Shown in pieces: positions 11,051 to 22,815 of a stretch of DNA of 64,000 nt. A model generated the notes under the pieces. It saw nothing but the letters and a program-made list of their open reading frames with translations, had not been told where the DNA came from and searched no databases. The position numbers and the translations under genes are program-made. Source of the stretch: Paguma larvata (taxonomy: Eukaryota; Chordata; Mammalia; Carnivora; Viverridae); assembly GCA_030068075.1 (NCBI GenBank), contig CM057844.1, forward strand, positions 1,798,001 to 1,862,000, given 5' to 3'. Positions within the stretch are counted from its first letter, which is position 1; each line of letters starts with the position of its first letter.

Positions 11051-11188
11051 ATGTTTCTTTAGATAAATACATAAGTGTATTATACCAACATCAACAGAAA
11101 TACTTAACTGCATTTTCTTTCGGTTCTGAGAATCAAACAGTATATGTTTAGTCTTCATTGACTTTGCTGTTTGCTTGCTTTGTATGTC

Positions 11189-11310
11189 ACCTCTCTCTCT
11201 GTCTCTGTCTTTTTCTCTCTCTCTTTCTCTCTCTGTGTGTGTGTCTGTCTGTCTCCCTATATCTCTGTCCCTCTCTCTTTTACTCTTTCTCATTCTTATG
11301 GTCTCTTTCT
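11189..11310 (+). repeat. CT-rich microsatellite / polypyrimidine tract
   Basis: Roughly 120 bases consist of TCTC and TGTC units with an inner GTGTGTGTG stretch. The plus-strand frame across it translates into a serine/leucine repeat, and the minus-strand frame into an Arg/Glu-rich one. Both are artefacts of the simple repeat rather than genes. Confidence 0.9.
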
Positions 11311-11775
11311 TATCTCTTTGCTTTTTCTTAGCCAATTATGGTAGCTCACTAGGCAGTAGACAGTGCTCGTCCATAAGAAGCAAACTGCAGTGGGCTGATT
11401 TTTCTGAGTACATCTGCTTGGTGAACACAGTGATGAACTCTGACATATTGATTTCATTACAGAGGCTGAAGTCAAGGCATCAAAAGAAAGGACCAATGCT
11501 CCAGGGACCTTGACATATTATCACTTAAAGTGTATATTCCCATGTGGGAAATTCCTAGGTGGACTACATATCTGATAATATGATTACACTCACATATTCA
11601 TCCAGAGGTCTTTTTACTGAGGTCTGTCTTACTACTGTTGAGGGAGGTCATTAAGAGGACATGACTGCTGGTTTCACCCCTGAGCTGGACCCTGGAGGTA
11701 CCTCACCACCCCTGTTCTTGGAATGTGCATTCCACTTGCATTCCCTGCACCCAGAGGCTTCCCTAAGGACACATA
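11311..11775. other. Unique non-coding DNA
   Basis: Nothing recognisable is present. The frame reaching 11513 is an extension of the simple-repeat frame. Confidence 0.4.
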
Positions 11776-12000
11776 CTTGATATAATAATGTTATATTGAG
11801 CCCATCTGGATGGTATAACTGGATGGACCCAGTTAAGGCCTCTCTATAAATTTAGGGTTATGGTGGGCAGGTGCAGACATCTACTCATCTTGCAGTGGCC
11901 CAAGACAAGTCTCTTATGTAAGTTCTCTTGCTTAATAAAACTGACACCTACCAATCTGGAGTGATCTGCCTCTTTCTTTGGTCTCTCCCCTCCCCCCCAT
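11776..12000 (+). mobile_element. Possible LTR 3' part
   Basis: A TATA-like TATAAATTT near 11845 is followed about 90 bases later by AATAAA (near 11934). A pyrimidine-rich stretch then runs into a C-run at about 11991. That spacing fits the promoter-to-poly-A layout of a retroviral LTR. I could not place the boundaries or a family, so this is an inference from layout only. Confidence 0.3.
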
Positions 12001-12667
12001 AAATGGAGGCCAGTTTCATATTTTGCCAGAGAAGATCCCGAGGAGCTTACAAACCACCAAATACCCACCTAGGAGGTCAGAATAATGCTCACACTCTGTA
12101 CTGAGCAGACAATGTTATGTTTGGGTGTTAGTGTCTACTGAGCACCAGGTGTGACTTAAAGAGACAGACTTGCAGGCGGCTCCGTTGCTTTCATGCCGTG
12201 TAACCAACTTCTCTCTCTTTTGCAGAGTTTTGTGCAGATTTAAAACAGCATGGGTGTGGTGTCTAGTGCAGTTTCTGGAATACCAGAGGGACTTAAACGA
12301 TTCTCCTGCTCTTTCTTATTATATTTCACATGATGCCAACTCATAAAATATAGAAGATCCAAGATCTCACAAGGAATACTGCTGCCAGTCTTAAGATTGG
12401 TGGTAAGTCTTTTTAAAACAAAATCTTTATAAAATAGAGAGATCAACTTTGCTTCTCATTTTATACAAGGTGAAAGATGTTGCATAAAATGAAGCCAAAG
12501 TGAAAAAGGTGAAAAATAGAGAAAATCAGTAAAGGGAGCAAAAAGGTATAATTTATTGTATAGACTATGGCAGTAAGGTATATACTTATTGTCTTGGGCT
12601 ATTTAAATATAAATTAAGTACTGCCTGTGACAACCTTTTGCCTTATCTTTATAATGGAATGCTGGAC
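12001..12667. other. Unique non-coding DNA
   Basis: No gene or repeat is recognised. Confidence 0.4.
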
Positions 12668-12842
12668 TAGGCTCCTGGGTGGCTCGGTGGGTTGATTATC
12701 TGACTCTTGATCAGGTCATGATTCCAGGATTGTGGTATTGTAGGATTGAGTCCCATGTTAGCATTCTCTCTCTCCCTCTGACATCTACTCAGATCTCTCT
12801 CTCTCTGTCTCAAATTAATTTTTTTTTAATTTAAAAACAAAA
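12668..12842 (+). mobile_element. Degenerate CAN-SINE
   Basis: The head 'aggctcctgggtggctcgg' keeps the family shape, followed by 'gttgattatctgactcttgatcaggtcatgattcc', a short CT-rich tract and an A/T-rich tail. It is shorter and more diverged than the other copies, so it is an older member of the carnivore tRNA-derived family. No clear duplication was found. Confidence 0.75.
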
Positions 12843-15800
12843 AGAGAGATTTGCTTTTGAAAAGAGGAAAATGATAAGAGCTCCTGAGTGGGGTAGTCAA
12901 TTAAACCCTGTACCCTACTTGCAGAGCAGCACCTCTACTCCTTGGATGGACTCCCATGTGGATGGAAATGGTCTCCTGAAGGCATTGGACAGCACTGAGG
13001 AGAACATCCATTATTTTTCTCTCTGACATTCATTGAAACAAACCCTGCTCCTCTGCACAGGCAGGTTCCCTCAGAGAGCAAAGGCCAGAGAGTGGGAGCA
13101 GCTCTGGAAATTGGTTTCCCCCCCATGTATTTCTCTTTATCTCACATAGAAGTCCCCAGGGTCCTGCAGGAGGTCCTCTGTTAGTCACCATGGTAGCACA
13201 CAGTCTTGTTCAGCACTTACTACAAGTAAACCATTTCAAGAGCTGTGCGCCAGAGCTCACATGAGCATTAGCATGAGAGACAACTAACCTGATACCTCAG
13301 GATCTGAAGGAAAACCAAGTTTGGGAGTTTTCTCCTTTCCTGACCTCTCATTTCTAATACTCTACCCAATTTTCAGCACATGGTACCAACGGCTCCTCAA
13401 AAACCATGAGTTGATGGTGATAGTCCTTTTACAGCCACATCTACATGAAGTTGATGTGTGGTCCCACACAAATACCCAAAAGGCTGTCATCATTTCAGGT
13501 AGGAACAAGAATGGAACTGATCTGTCCTTTGAAAAAAATTGTAACTGGATGCCACCATTTTCATTTCTAGCTATTTATCTCACTAATCTCTCTCCAAGTA
13601 ATTCATATATTCAGAAAATCCTTTAAGCTCCCCTCTCTTCCCCTCGCATCCATGTCAGGTTGTGTGTAAGATTTTCTCAAAATGTTAAGCACCTACCCAG
13701 ATAAACACTCCCCTCCACTCACTGTTTCAATCAGCTTTCATCTTCATTCATCTGGATGTGTAGATTAGCACCTCACTGTACCTTTCCTCCTATAAGTTTA
13801 GTAGACTTTTTGTAAACAAGGATGGTTCTGATTCCTAACTCCAATGAATATCAGGGTGTTGTCTCAAGTAAATCAAGTAAATTTATAGAATCAAGTAAAT
13901 TAGCAAGGAAATGATAAATTCTAGAACTCCTCCTTTTTGCTACATCTGGCCAATGGTGAATTTCACTGTCTCCTCCCCATTTTTCAGAAGCTGGAAGAAC
14001 AATTGTAGTACCTGCTTAGACTGTCAGCAGAATAGCATTCTCAGATAACACTCTTTGTCCACACTCCATCAGTGACAGGAAGAGAGGTGACATTCATTTT
14101 GTCAAAACACAGGGGGGACATAACCTTTGGCTGATGACTATATTACTACCTGTTAGTTAAAAATAATATTGCTAATTTATTCAAATTCAATTCATATCCT
14201 CTTGCATGATGAATGGTTGGATGTTACTTTTCCTCTGGGCAAAACCAGAAAGAAGAAAACTCAACCCACATAGCTTAAATGGGGAGATGATATCCAAATT
14301 ATAAGATTAGACTCAACTGCTTACCTGAAGGGCAAAAAATAAATCTTACTATAAGCCAAGTGATTGGACAGCAACTTTCATTTAAAAAGCTGGTAAGAAG
14401 AAAATAGAGATTCTGTTTTCCCTAGTGAATGACGTGTGTGTGCTCAACCTACGACTTGCACTTCTACTGATGAATGTGTCCCCTCATTTCTTTCCAGCCC
14501 TTGAAACCTGGCCTCAACATCTTTAATCTCCTCCTTCCATCCTGTCTCCGAGAAACTAAAGCAGTGGAAAAGACTACTTTTATGGCTTTTATGAAGCACC
14601 AGCCAGTAGCGCTGGGCACACAGCCAGCTCCTCATTTCTTGCTTGTCACCGAAAGTTTATTCACATCAGAAAAGAGGACCCTCAAAGGCAATCACAATTT
14701 AAGCAAAGACTGTGTATGTGTGATATATTATATTGAATATATTGAATGTGAAACTAAAACTCATCAAACAGGTTGATCCTGGCTTATGTTAGACAAAATT
14801 TAGGTTTCTTTATAACCATGTTATACTTTATAGGACAAACAAATAATAAATCAAATGTGGATGGTAATGTGGGGATCAAATTTTCCAAAATTTGAATGTC
14901 CAGTATGAAGCCTTTCACCTGTTTTGGCCTCCCACAGTCCTATACTAAGGAGAGAAGTTTGGGGGTTGATGTGGGAGATAGTATTTCATAGCTGCATTAA
15001 TTTTCCCAGAGCTCTCTTAATCTACTTGTGGTCAAGATGTTCTCTTCTGAAGCTGTTGCATTGTGGGCCTGGGTGATCTCTCCCTTCCTGGACCTGGGGT
15101 CCTGGAGCTACCAGAGCAGCCACCGCTGCTCTTTGTCCAACCCCCAATGTCTGCCTCATCAACTTGTCCAGATCCTGCAGCTTCTTCAAATCAGTTAAAA
15201 TGCAGTTAGTTTGCATTTCCTTTGATGTATCCAAAGTTAACAACTATCAACAGAGGAATTGTGACATGAATATTAGGGGATTAGTGGAGAAAAATTTGAG
15301 GATTGAGCAGAGATAATGACAGAATTGAGACTCATTTTCCAAGTGTCAGCTCATGTGGGATTATGTTCAAGCCATGATGCTTCCCTGTGAAACCATGAAA
15401 CTGTGTGACATCAGAAAAAAAAACACTCAAGTATGAGGACCCTCTCAAAATCCTTTCCAATCCTGAGAGCAGTTAGTAAGATGCAGACATCCACTTCCAC
15501 TGTACAGATGAAAAACAGACTTAGAAGTGAAAGGACTTATATAAGTTTGCTGTGTTTACCCATACTTCCTTGCCAGAGGACAAAATGAAACCCTGCACCT
15601 CTGCACTGTAATATGCTAGACCTCCTTACCATGGTTAAGCACCCAGCTTGAGAACTCTATCCCACACCCATCCAGTTCGCTCAGTGTCTCCATATTCTTA
15701 CATGCTCTGTCTCACCAAATCCAAAGGCCTCCAGAGGGAGCATCCTCACCTGGGTGCCCCAACTTCCCCAAACTGCAAGCGCCCCAGACAATAATAAGCA

Positions 15801-16117
15801 CCTTCCACCTAAAAGGAGTACCCGACCCCCACTCTTCCAAACTATCCCTTTAGCAAAATGGCACCAATCTTTACTCAGGGCCTAACCCAGGAGACCAGGG
15901 TCTTCTTTCCATACTCCTACCCATCCCCACCAACACCCTGCTGAATCTTGTGTTTTTGCCTTTATGCTTATGCAATCCATATCTTCCCCTGTAAGCCAGC
16001 ATCATCTCTCACCCAGACAATCCTGATCATCATAGATAATTAGTCAAAGTGTCTTAAGTCTTATATATCCTCAAAACCGCAACCATAATGGCTCACTAAG
16101 ATGCAAATCCAATTGTT
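12843..16117. other. Long stretch of mostly unique DNA
   Basis: I recognise no gene. A weak MIR-like piece may lie near 15455-15580 ('ccactgtacagatgaaaaacagacttagaagtgaaagg'). Three close copies of TCAAGTAAA occur at about 13863-13900. The minus-strand frame at 15022-15243 looks protein-like but has no ATG and no known relative that I can name. Confidence 0.4.
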
Positions 16118-16440
16118 TTTATTCATTGATATTTATATTTTTAATTGAAGTATAGTTGACACACAATATTATATTAGTTTCAGGCATACAACATAGAGAT
16201 TTAACAATTCTACATATTATGCAACACTCATCACAATACGTGTAGTTACCTTCTGTCAGCATACAATATTATTATAATATTATTGACTGTATTTCCTATG
16301 TTGTACTTTTCATCCTAGTGACATATTTATTTTATAATTGGAAATTCATACCTCTTGATCTCCTTCACCTATTTTACCCATCATCCCAAACCTTTCTGCT
16401 GGTGACATCAGTTTGTTCTCCTTATTTATAAGTCTATTTC
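16118..16440 (-). mobile_element. LINE-1 3' end of a 5'-inverted insertion
   Basis: This is the reverse complement of the same LINE-1 3' UTR seen at 8152-8410: 'gttgacacacaatattatattagtttcaggcatacaacatag' is the inverted tail end, followed by the rest of the UTR towards 16440. It abuts a LINE-1 ORF2 segment in the opposite orientation (16462-16775), the arrangement produced by twin priming of a minus-strand insertion. Confidence 0.8.
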
Positions 16441-16461
16441 TCTTTTTTGCTTGTTTGTTCT

Positions 16462-16775
16462 TAATATTGTTAAAATGTTCATACTACCCAAAGCATACTA
16501 TAGATTTGATGCAATCCCTATCAAAATACCAGTGGTGCATTTTTTTTTTTTTAGTAGGACAAATAATCCTAAAATGTGAATGGAGTCACAAAAGATCCTG
16601 GAGAGAGAAGAACAAACCTTAGAGGTATCACAATCCCAGATTTCAAACTATGCTACAAATCTATAGAAATCAAAACAATATGGTCCTGGCACAAACACAC
16701 ACACATAGACCAAGAGAACAGAATAGAGAGCCCAGAAATGTACCACTTATATGACCATTTTAAAACCCCTATCCT
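16462..16775 (+). pseudogene. LINE-1 ORF2 fragment, inverted 5' part
   Basis: The phrase 'ttaatattgttaaaatgttcatactacccaaagc' and the following 300 bases match LINE-1 ORF2 downstream of the reverse transcriptase. In frame from 16576, residues such as [11 protein letters not shown] and a WHKH...IDQ.NRIESPE pattern are the conserved ORF2 block. It is broken by a T-run near 16541 and stops. This segment and the 3' UTR at 16118-16440 point in opposite directions, so they form one 5'-inverted element. Confidence 0.8.
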
Positions 16776-18395
16776 ATAAAAATATAACCACAGTCTTGTG
16801 AAGTATACAAATCCTTTACTTCCTGCTGAAGACCACCCTCTAAAGCTTCCTCTCCCATTGACCCCATCACCTGAGATGGTCCCCCTCTGCTCCACAGCTC
16901 CCAAGTGTCAGCATAGGCTGACTCTGTCCATGCCACCTGCCAGAGACCACCTGGGGTCAGCATTGGATTTATTACCTGATGCAGCTCAAGAGATCACAGG
17001 CCAGGAAGACCTGGCCCTTCCCATTCAGAGGGTGCCAGGAAGACTCTGTGACTAGGTTTGGGCTGGTGTTATGTGACCTTAAAGGGGTCAAGAAAACAAG
17101 GGGGTCTGGAATGGATGCTGCCAGAAGGTGGGGTCACTCCATAATTGAGTCTTTGTTTTTGTCCAAGGGGTGGGAAGATGGAGCAGGACTTGAGCTAGAA
17201 CAGGTAGAGAAGCAGTAGTCACTTTTCTGAAAAGGGAGAGAATGTGTGATCCTGCTTCTGCTTCTGCCTCTGCTTTGCACAGTCTGTGCAAACATGATGA
17301 CAGAGGGGTCTTGATTTTACTTGACCCTCCCAGAGCTGACAAATGGCCTTTCCTGATGTTGGTTTCTGTGAAATGGTTTAGGTTCATCCTGTCCTGGCTA
17401 TTAACACCAGGCCAGCTGCCAGCTCTGCAGAGGCTTGTTCCTTTTCTTACCTCTTTGATTTTCAACTTCTTCTTTGTTTCTGGCACCTTGCAATTTTCCT
17501 TATTTCTGAACAAGATTAACTTTGCATGAAGAGGACGTTTCTTGCATTTTGTCCAGTGCTCTTGGATGCATTAGAGTGAAAGAAAGTCTCAGGATATCTA
17601 GTTCCCATATGTTTGGAAATGGAGTCTGATTTGCAGTGCTTTCCCCTCATATGCCACGACTCAGGGTTGTGTCTTCCCTGGGCAACTAGGAGAGTCATGT
17701 CCTGCACACCTGAGAGCTGGTATCCTTCCTGAAAACTCAAGTGCACACCATTTCTCTCTTTTTCGAACTTTTCATCGTTGCTACACTCCTAATCTAGACC
17801 AGAGAAGCTATTGGTTTATCATTTTCTACTACAGTGATTGTTTTTTATTTTGTTTTTAATGTCTTGGTTTCTCTAGTTAAGTTAGAAATCTGCATAAATT
17901 TACTGTGGTGTATTGCAGGTTATAAATGGCCCCACATTGTTCCATTTTTATTCACTTGTTGATTTCCAAAGTACATAATTATCTTCTTAATGAACAATAA
18001 AATAAAAAAGTGGAAGTTATTGTCAAGAATAATAAAACACACCAATAAATACTATTGGAAAGCAATGACATACTTAAGAGAATATATATTTGCTACTGAG
18101 TGAAGAGGATTTGTCATGAAAAAATACTTTATTTTTAGAGAATCATAAAACCAGAATTTCAAAGAGATTAATGAGAAGCTGCAGAAAACGGGGCTGAAGT
18201 AAATTAAAGGTAAATTATGGCATGCATATAGGGACATTTAAAAAATCAGCATGTGTTTATTTTCTTCATAAATAAGGTAGCTGGGAGAAACAGATGAAGC
18301 CAAAGCAGGCACAGGAACTGAAGAGTAGGCGTCAAAGAAAAAAGAATCTAATTTGTCCAAAAACCTTCCATTTAAAAGAAACATATTTTCTTAGC
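16776..18395. other. Unique non-coding DNA
   Basis: I see no transposon or RNA gene. The overlapping opposite frames at 17088-17529 share no family signature; part of the sequence near 17254-17280 is a short CTGCTTCTG repeat. Confidence 0.4.
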
Positions 18396-18808
18396 ACTTT
18401 TCTTTTCTTTAATTTATTTATTTAAATTCAAGTTAGTTAACATACAGTATAGTATTGGTTTCAGGAGTAGAACCCAGTGATTCATCACTTATATATAACA
18501 CCCAGTTCTCATCCCAACAAGTGCCCTCCTTAATGCTCATCACCATTTAGCCCATTCCCCACTTACCTCTCCTCTAGCAACCCTCAGTTTTAAGAGGCTC
18601 TTATGATTTGCCTCCCTCTCTGTTTTTATCTTATTTTTCCTTTCCTTCCTCATGTTCATCTGTTGTGTTACTTAAATTCCACATATGAGTAAAATCATAT
18701 GATATTTATCTTTCTCTGACTAACTTATTTCATTTAGCATAATGCACTCTAGTTCCATCCACATTGTTGCAAAGGGCAAGATTTCACTCTTTTTAATGAT
18801 CTCCAGAG
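18396..18808 (-). mobile_element. LINE-1 3' end, 5'-truncated
   Basis: The plus strand reads as an inverted LINE-1 3' UTR: 'cacccagttctcatcccaacaagtgccctcc', 'ttccacatatgagtaaaatcatatg', 'tctctgactaacttatttcatttagcataatgca' and 'ctagttccatccacattgttgcaaagggcaagattt'. The same phrases appear at 54345-54733 and at the end of the large LINE-1. The element stops near 18808, where unique DNA resumes. Confidence 0.85.
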
Positions 18809-19990
18809 GTTTTCTGTTGGGCATCTAAGGATATAAATGATAAAGGCCTTATTTTAAATGTTTTTCTAATTCATAAAAGAATCACCTGTCCCAGGAGTTA
18901 CCTCTCCACCTGTGCTTGGGATGTAGGTGGGCATCTGTGGCTATGAGGGGCCTAACAATATGTTTGGACAGAAAACCATGCAGGGGAAGTGTCAGCATGA
19001 GGGAACTGCATATTTATTGGAGGTTTCTGGAAATAAGGTCTCAGCTTTCACATCTTTAGGCCATCAATGACTTTAATAATTATGATTTTGGCCCAAACTG
19101 GAAAAAACTGGATTGGTGATGGAGAAGTAGCACCTTTAAAACAGATTTAAGTCACCCCGGTGAAGGTACCTACCTGTGGCATTGATTCTCTGGGGCATTT
19201 CAGCTCCATTCCAGAGTTTCCCTGGCAAGGACAGGTCTTCTCTGTCATTGTGATTCTTCCCTGAAATACACGTTGTCTCTTCAAGAGCAACCACCCACCA
19301 CTGCGTCTCCCTCTCTCTGAGATCTGGGTTATCTCACAGATAAGGGATAGTTCCTTGGGTAACCTTATTAGAATTAGCCTTCTGGTAAATTCATTCTGAG
19401 GGCTCCAGTGACTAGGAAAACACAGAGGCTTTCCTTCTGCTCTCCTGTTTCTGAACCACTTTCTGAATTGTGGCTGCTGCTACTCATGTCGGTGCAGCCA
19501 TGGTCAGTATTGTGTATGGAGGGAAGCTCTTTCACCTTCAGTGGGGATAGGGTCTGGCTGGCCTTGGAGGAAATGCTCCTACCTCACTGGCTTCTCCTCA
19601 GGGAAGGGAGGTCAGAGGCAGTGGGACTGGTCAGGAGGGACCTCCACTCCTTCTCTTCTCTTCTGAAGGTTCATGCGGGGCACCCTATTCCCTGTCCTCC
19701 TTCTTCTTCTCTTTCATTTTTCTGTTTGTATAAAATGTGTTCAGTGCCAAAGGCAGAGGACAGGAAGCCCTCTGCTTTCTCAGAATTCCTTGTCAAAGCC
19801 ATACTCCCAACGGTTTATTTCCAAGCTGCCCTTGCATGGAGGGTCATTTGATATTTGCTGGGTGTCAACAAGATGGAACATTAATTCCTTAATTAACTCT
19901 CATATTTGTGAATTATCTCCTTTGGTGTAAAATCCAAGGGATGGGAGGTCAGGGGCAGACATCAAACCCTACTTTAAAGCCCTAACAAGA
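18809..19990. other. Unique non-coding DNA
   Basis: No repeat is recognised. A 147-codon plus-strand frame (19408-19851) rich in Leu, Ser and Pro has no domain, signal peptide logic or splice context that I can support; it is most likely a chance frame. Confidence 0.4.
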
Positions 19991-19994
19991 CTCA

Positions 19995-20165
19995 TATTGA
20001 GCACGTGTGGGCACCTGACACTTGTGTTCTCATTTATCACTCACAGTACCAAGCAGCCATTATCATCTTCATTATCGCCCATTTCACAGATGAAGACACT
20101 GAGGGCAGGGCAGCTCAGTGACTTCACCACAGTTACGTGGCTGACAAGTGGCAGATCTATATTGC
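19995..20165 (+). repeat. MIR
   Basis: 'tcatttatcactcacagtacc', 'cattatcatcttcattatcgcccatttcacagatgaagacactgaggg', and 'gtggctgacaagtggcagatc' follow MIR core to 3' end. Confidence 0.7.
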
Positions 20166-20346
20166 CAAGCCTCTACACTGTACCGTCCTCCTGTCCTTCT
20201 TTCTGTCCTCCATTCCCCCTGGACACCGACCAACGTGAGATGCAGTTAAGCTGCCAGTCCCTTGTCCTGTCCAATGACATGGCTCTCAGCTCTGCCTAAA
20301 CTGCCCTGTAGACCAGGTCCCTTCCTTTAGAGTTACAGTCTTCTAG

Positions 20347-20521
20347 GGGCGCCTGGGTGATCTCACGGTCTGTGAGTTCAAGCCCCGCATCGGGCTCTGT
20401 GCTGACAGCTCAGAACCTGGAGCCTGCTTCGGATTCTGTGTATCCCCCTCTCTCTGCCCCTCCCCTGCTCATGCTTTGTCTCTCCTGCTCTCAAAAATAA
20501 ATAAAACATAAAAAAATTATA
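20347..20521 (+). mobile_element. CAN-SINE with internal deletion of the A box
   Basis: The head GGGGCGCCTGGGTG jumps straight to ATCTCACGGTCTGTGAG, skipping about 39 bases that hold the pol III A box in other copies. The B box GTTCAAGCC remains at 20376-20384. The rest of the body, CT-rich tract and AATAAATAAA tail are intact. A target-site duplication, ACAGTCTTCTAG before and CACAGTCTCCTAG after, brackets it. The two sides of the junction share TG. Confidence 0.9.
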
Positions 20522-20536
20522 ATCACAGTCTCCTAG

Positions 20537-20955
20537 AGAAGGAAACCCATCTTCATTCATGGTCTGGCATCTATTGACTCTGAGGCCAAGTTGTGGCAAA
20601 GCTATGCCTGGGAATGTTGTTACTCATCCTGTCCTGGGATGACTGGTCAGGAACACATGGCCACTTGGACTCTGGCCTCTCCTTCACAGAGTGAGATCCA
20701 CCAGGGAACTGGAGCTGGGTTCACAGTCCTGTTGATTTCCCATGAAACTGCAGTCACATCTGTTCCTCTTTCCATTCCATTACCTTCATTACTGCCGAGA
20801 CTCCATTTCTAAAGAAACAAAAAACAAACTAAATTTCCTCATGGTACTGACTACCACAGACCTCCAATCATCAGTAACAACACTGACCACTCATATAAAA
20901 CTTAATGTGAGCAGGATACAACTCTGAGAGTGATTCCTCAGAACAGTGGGTGGGT
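20537..20955. other. Unique non-coding DNA
   Basis: Nothing recognised. Confidence 0.4.
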
Positions 20956-20959
20956 TACT

Positions 20960-21105
20960 TACTGGGTGGGTGCTACTATGGCCAACATTTTGCATAAATG
21001 GCAACTGAAAGACAGAGATGCTCTATAACTTACCCATACTCACACAGCCAGTGGGCCACGGCATTAGAACTGGGAAACAGGCTGCCTGACTACAGAGCTA
21101 CACTC
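20960..21105 (+). repeat. MIR fragment
   Basis: 'taacttacccatactcacacagccagtgggccacggcattagaactggg' corresponds to the MIR segment 'taacttgcccaaggtcacacagctagtaagtggcagagctggg', and the upstream part fits more loosely. Confidence 0.6.
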
Positions 21106-21426
21106 TTCAGTCAGGACACACCCCACCACACTACCTGCCCAAATCTCCTGCCCGGCACCTGTCCAACTCTCCTGCCTCCAAGATATCACTGCCACCTTGG
21201 ACAGCCTCTGCTCCATCACACCAAAGTATTTTAGTTCCCAGAAAAAACTGACACCTTTAGCAGGTTCCTCTTTTATACAAGATGCTTCCTTTGACCATAA
21301 CGCTCTCCTGTTTCTGGGCTGGGAAAGTGCTGATTCCTTCTTCAACTTGGTGACTCTTCACCTCCTCAGGAAGTCACCTTCAATCATGTCATAACTGTGA
21401 GCCTTGCTCCTCTTGGGGCAGAACCA

Positions 21427-21595
21427 GGGCTTCTCAAACTGTAATGTGCCTGTGAATCACCCAGGGAGCTTGTTAAAATTCAGGATCTCAGCATCTGAGT
21501 GCTGGTCTGGGAAAGGGTATAAAGCTTCTACATTTTTAACAAGATCCCAGGTGAGTGTGGTGTTGCTTCTCCAGGGCCACACTTTGAGCAGACAA
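21427..21595 (+). mobile_element. MER5A-type hAT DNA transposon, near full length
   Basis: It begins 'gcttctcaaactgtaatgtgcctgtgaatcacccagggagcttgttaaaa' and ends 'tttttaacaagatcccaggtgagtgtggtgttgcttctccagggccacactttgagca', which is the MER5A plan with its inverted CTCAAACT/AGTTTGAG type ends. It is a non-autonomous Charlie-group element of about 170 bases. Confidence 0.85.
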
Positions 21596-22704
21596 GGTGG
21601 TCTGTAGCAACTTCTGCCACTGCTCCCCGTGTTGTAGAGCTTGGACCTGCATGCTACCCATGGAAGGCAGGTCCTCTGAGGCAGGTGCCAAACCCATTGT
21701 ATTTCTACTACTAAGTCACCTATCTCAGTACCTGGTACACTGGAGAAGTAAAATATGCATTTCAATTTCTTTCGATTAATTCTAAAAGGCATCTCAACAC
21801 TAAAAGCTAAACAGGATCTAGAGGAAGTGTAAATAAGGGAGGGAACATAAGCAACTTGCTCTTAAATTCATCTTTTTTCATGATAACCAAAAATATGAGA
21901 AAAGACAGGAGCCAATTAAACATAATAAATTAAGACTGGGAGCTAAGGAAACCAACAGGAGACTTTCAGATAAGGAAAGCCCAAACTCAATACATCTGCT
22001 CATAATTATCTTAACCAGCAGCCCATGAAATAAAGACCCTCTGGTTTATAATTTCTCCTATTTGTTCAACTTAAAGGCCTATGTACAGCCGCAAAATGTA
22101 TTCTGTGTTGAGCAGCCAGAACTGATAAAAAGAACAAACATGAAATGTAACCACTCAAGCTTAAGAACCAATTTTAGCCAATCATGCTTCGCACATCAGA
22201 AAAATTAGCTCACTGGTTTCCCCTTGAAGTTCCCCAAAGTGCACACTGGGAAGAGAAATGGGATAGAAGTTCACCTGCCACGCAGAAGGAGAAAATAAGG
22301 AGAACTCATCTGTGTTTTAACCCAGCTACTGGAAACCCTCTACCCCCTGGAAAGTTTGGCAGGCCCTGAGTTTGCATGATCAGAGGCCCAGAGTCAAGAC
22401 ATTCTGGGAGCTATGGTATGTGAACTCTGGGGTAAAGGCCCTGGAAGAACAGAAGGAGCCCAGATACCAGAAAGGACTCTCCTGAGCATATTATTTGACC
22501 AAAAGCTGCTTTGGAAATTTTGCTAAACCACAAACTTCTGTTGACAGAAATACTTTTATTATTTTAGGTAGTAGTGAGTTTTCCATTTTGGGGGCACTGA
22601 GTTAATTGCATATGATGTAGTAAACATCAAATACTACCCTATGATTCACAGAGCTTTAGTTTCATGGAAGCAAAGATTGCTAGAAATAGAAAGGATCCAG
22701 AAAT
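21596..22704. other. Non-coding DNA, unassigned
   Basis: No gene is recognised. Between 22020 and 22380 the composition and an inner CCAATCA motif hint at an old LTR, but no edge, TATA box or duplication supports it. Confidence 0.3.
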
Positions 22705-22815
22705 TACATTTTATTTTCTTCAAATGAGAAAAGAAATCCTGAGACGGATGAAGTAGAGTCTCCAAGGTCACATCATCAGTGAAGGACAAAATCAAAGGAT
22801 GGACCTGAATTTCTG
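22705..22815 (+). repeat. MIR fragment
   Basis: 'caaatgagaaaagaaatcctgagacggatgaagtagagtctccaaggtcacatcatcagtgaaggac' follows the MIR 3' half at high divergence. Confidence 0.5.

Noticed and set aside
11175..11513. 112-codon Ser/Leu-rich frame that looks like a membrane protein
   Set aside because: It is the translation of a CT-rich microsatellite; the antisense frame gives an equally artificial Arg/Glu repeat.
15022..15243. Protein-like minus-strand frame, possible small gene
   Set aside because: It lacks an ATG, has no splice or promoter context, and I know no relative.
19408..19851. 147-codon plus-strand frame
   Set aside because: Leu/Ser/Pro-rich without a domain, in a pyrimidine-rich stretch; length alone is compatible with chance in 64 kb.
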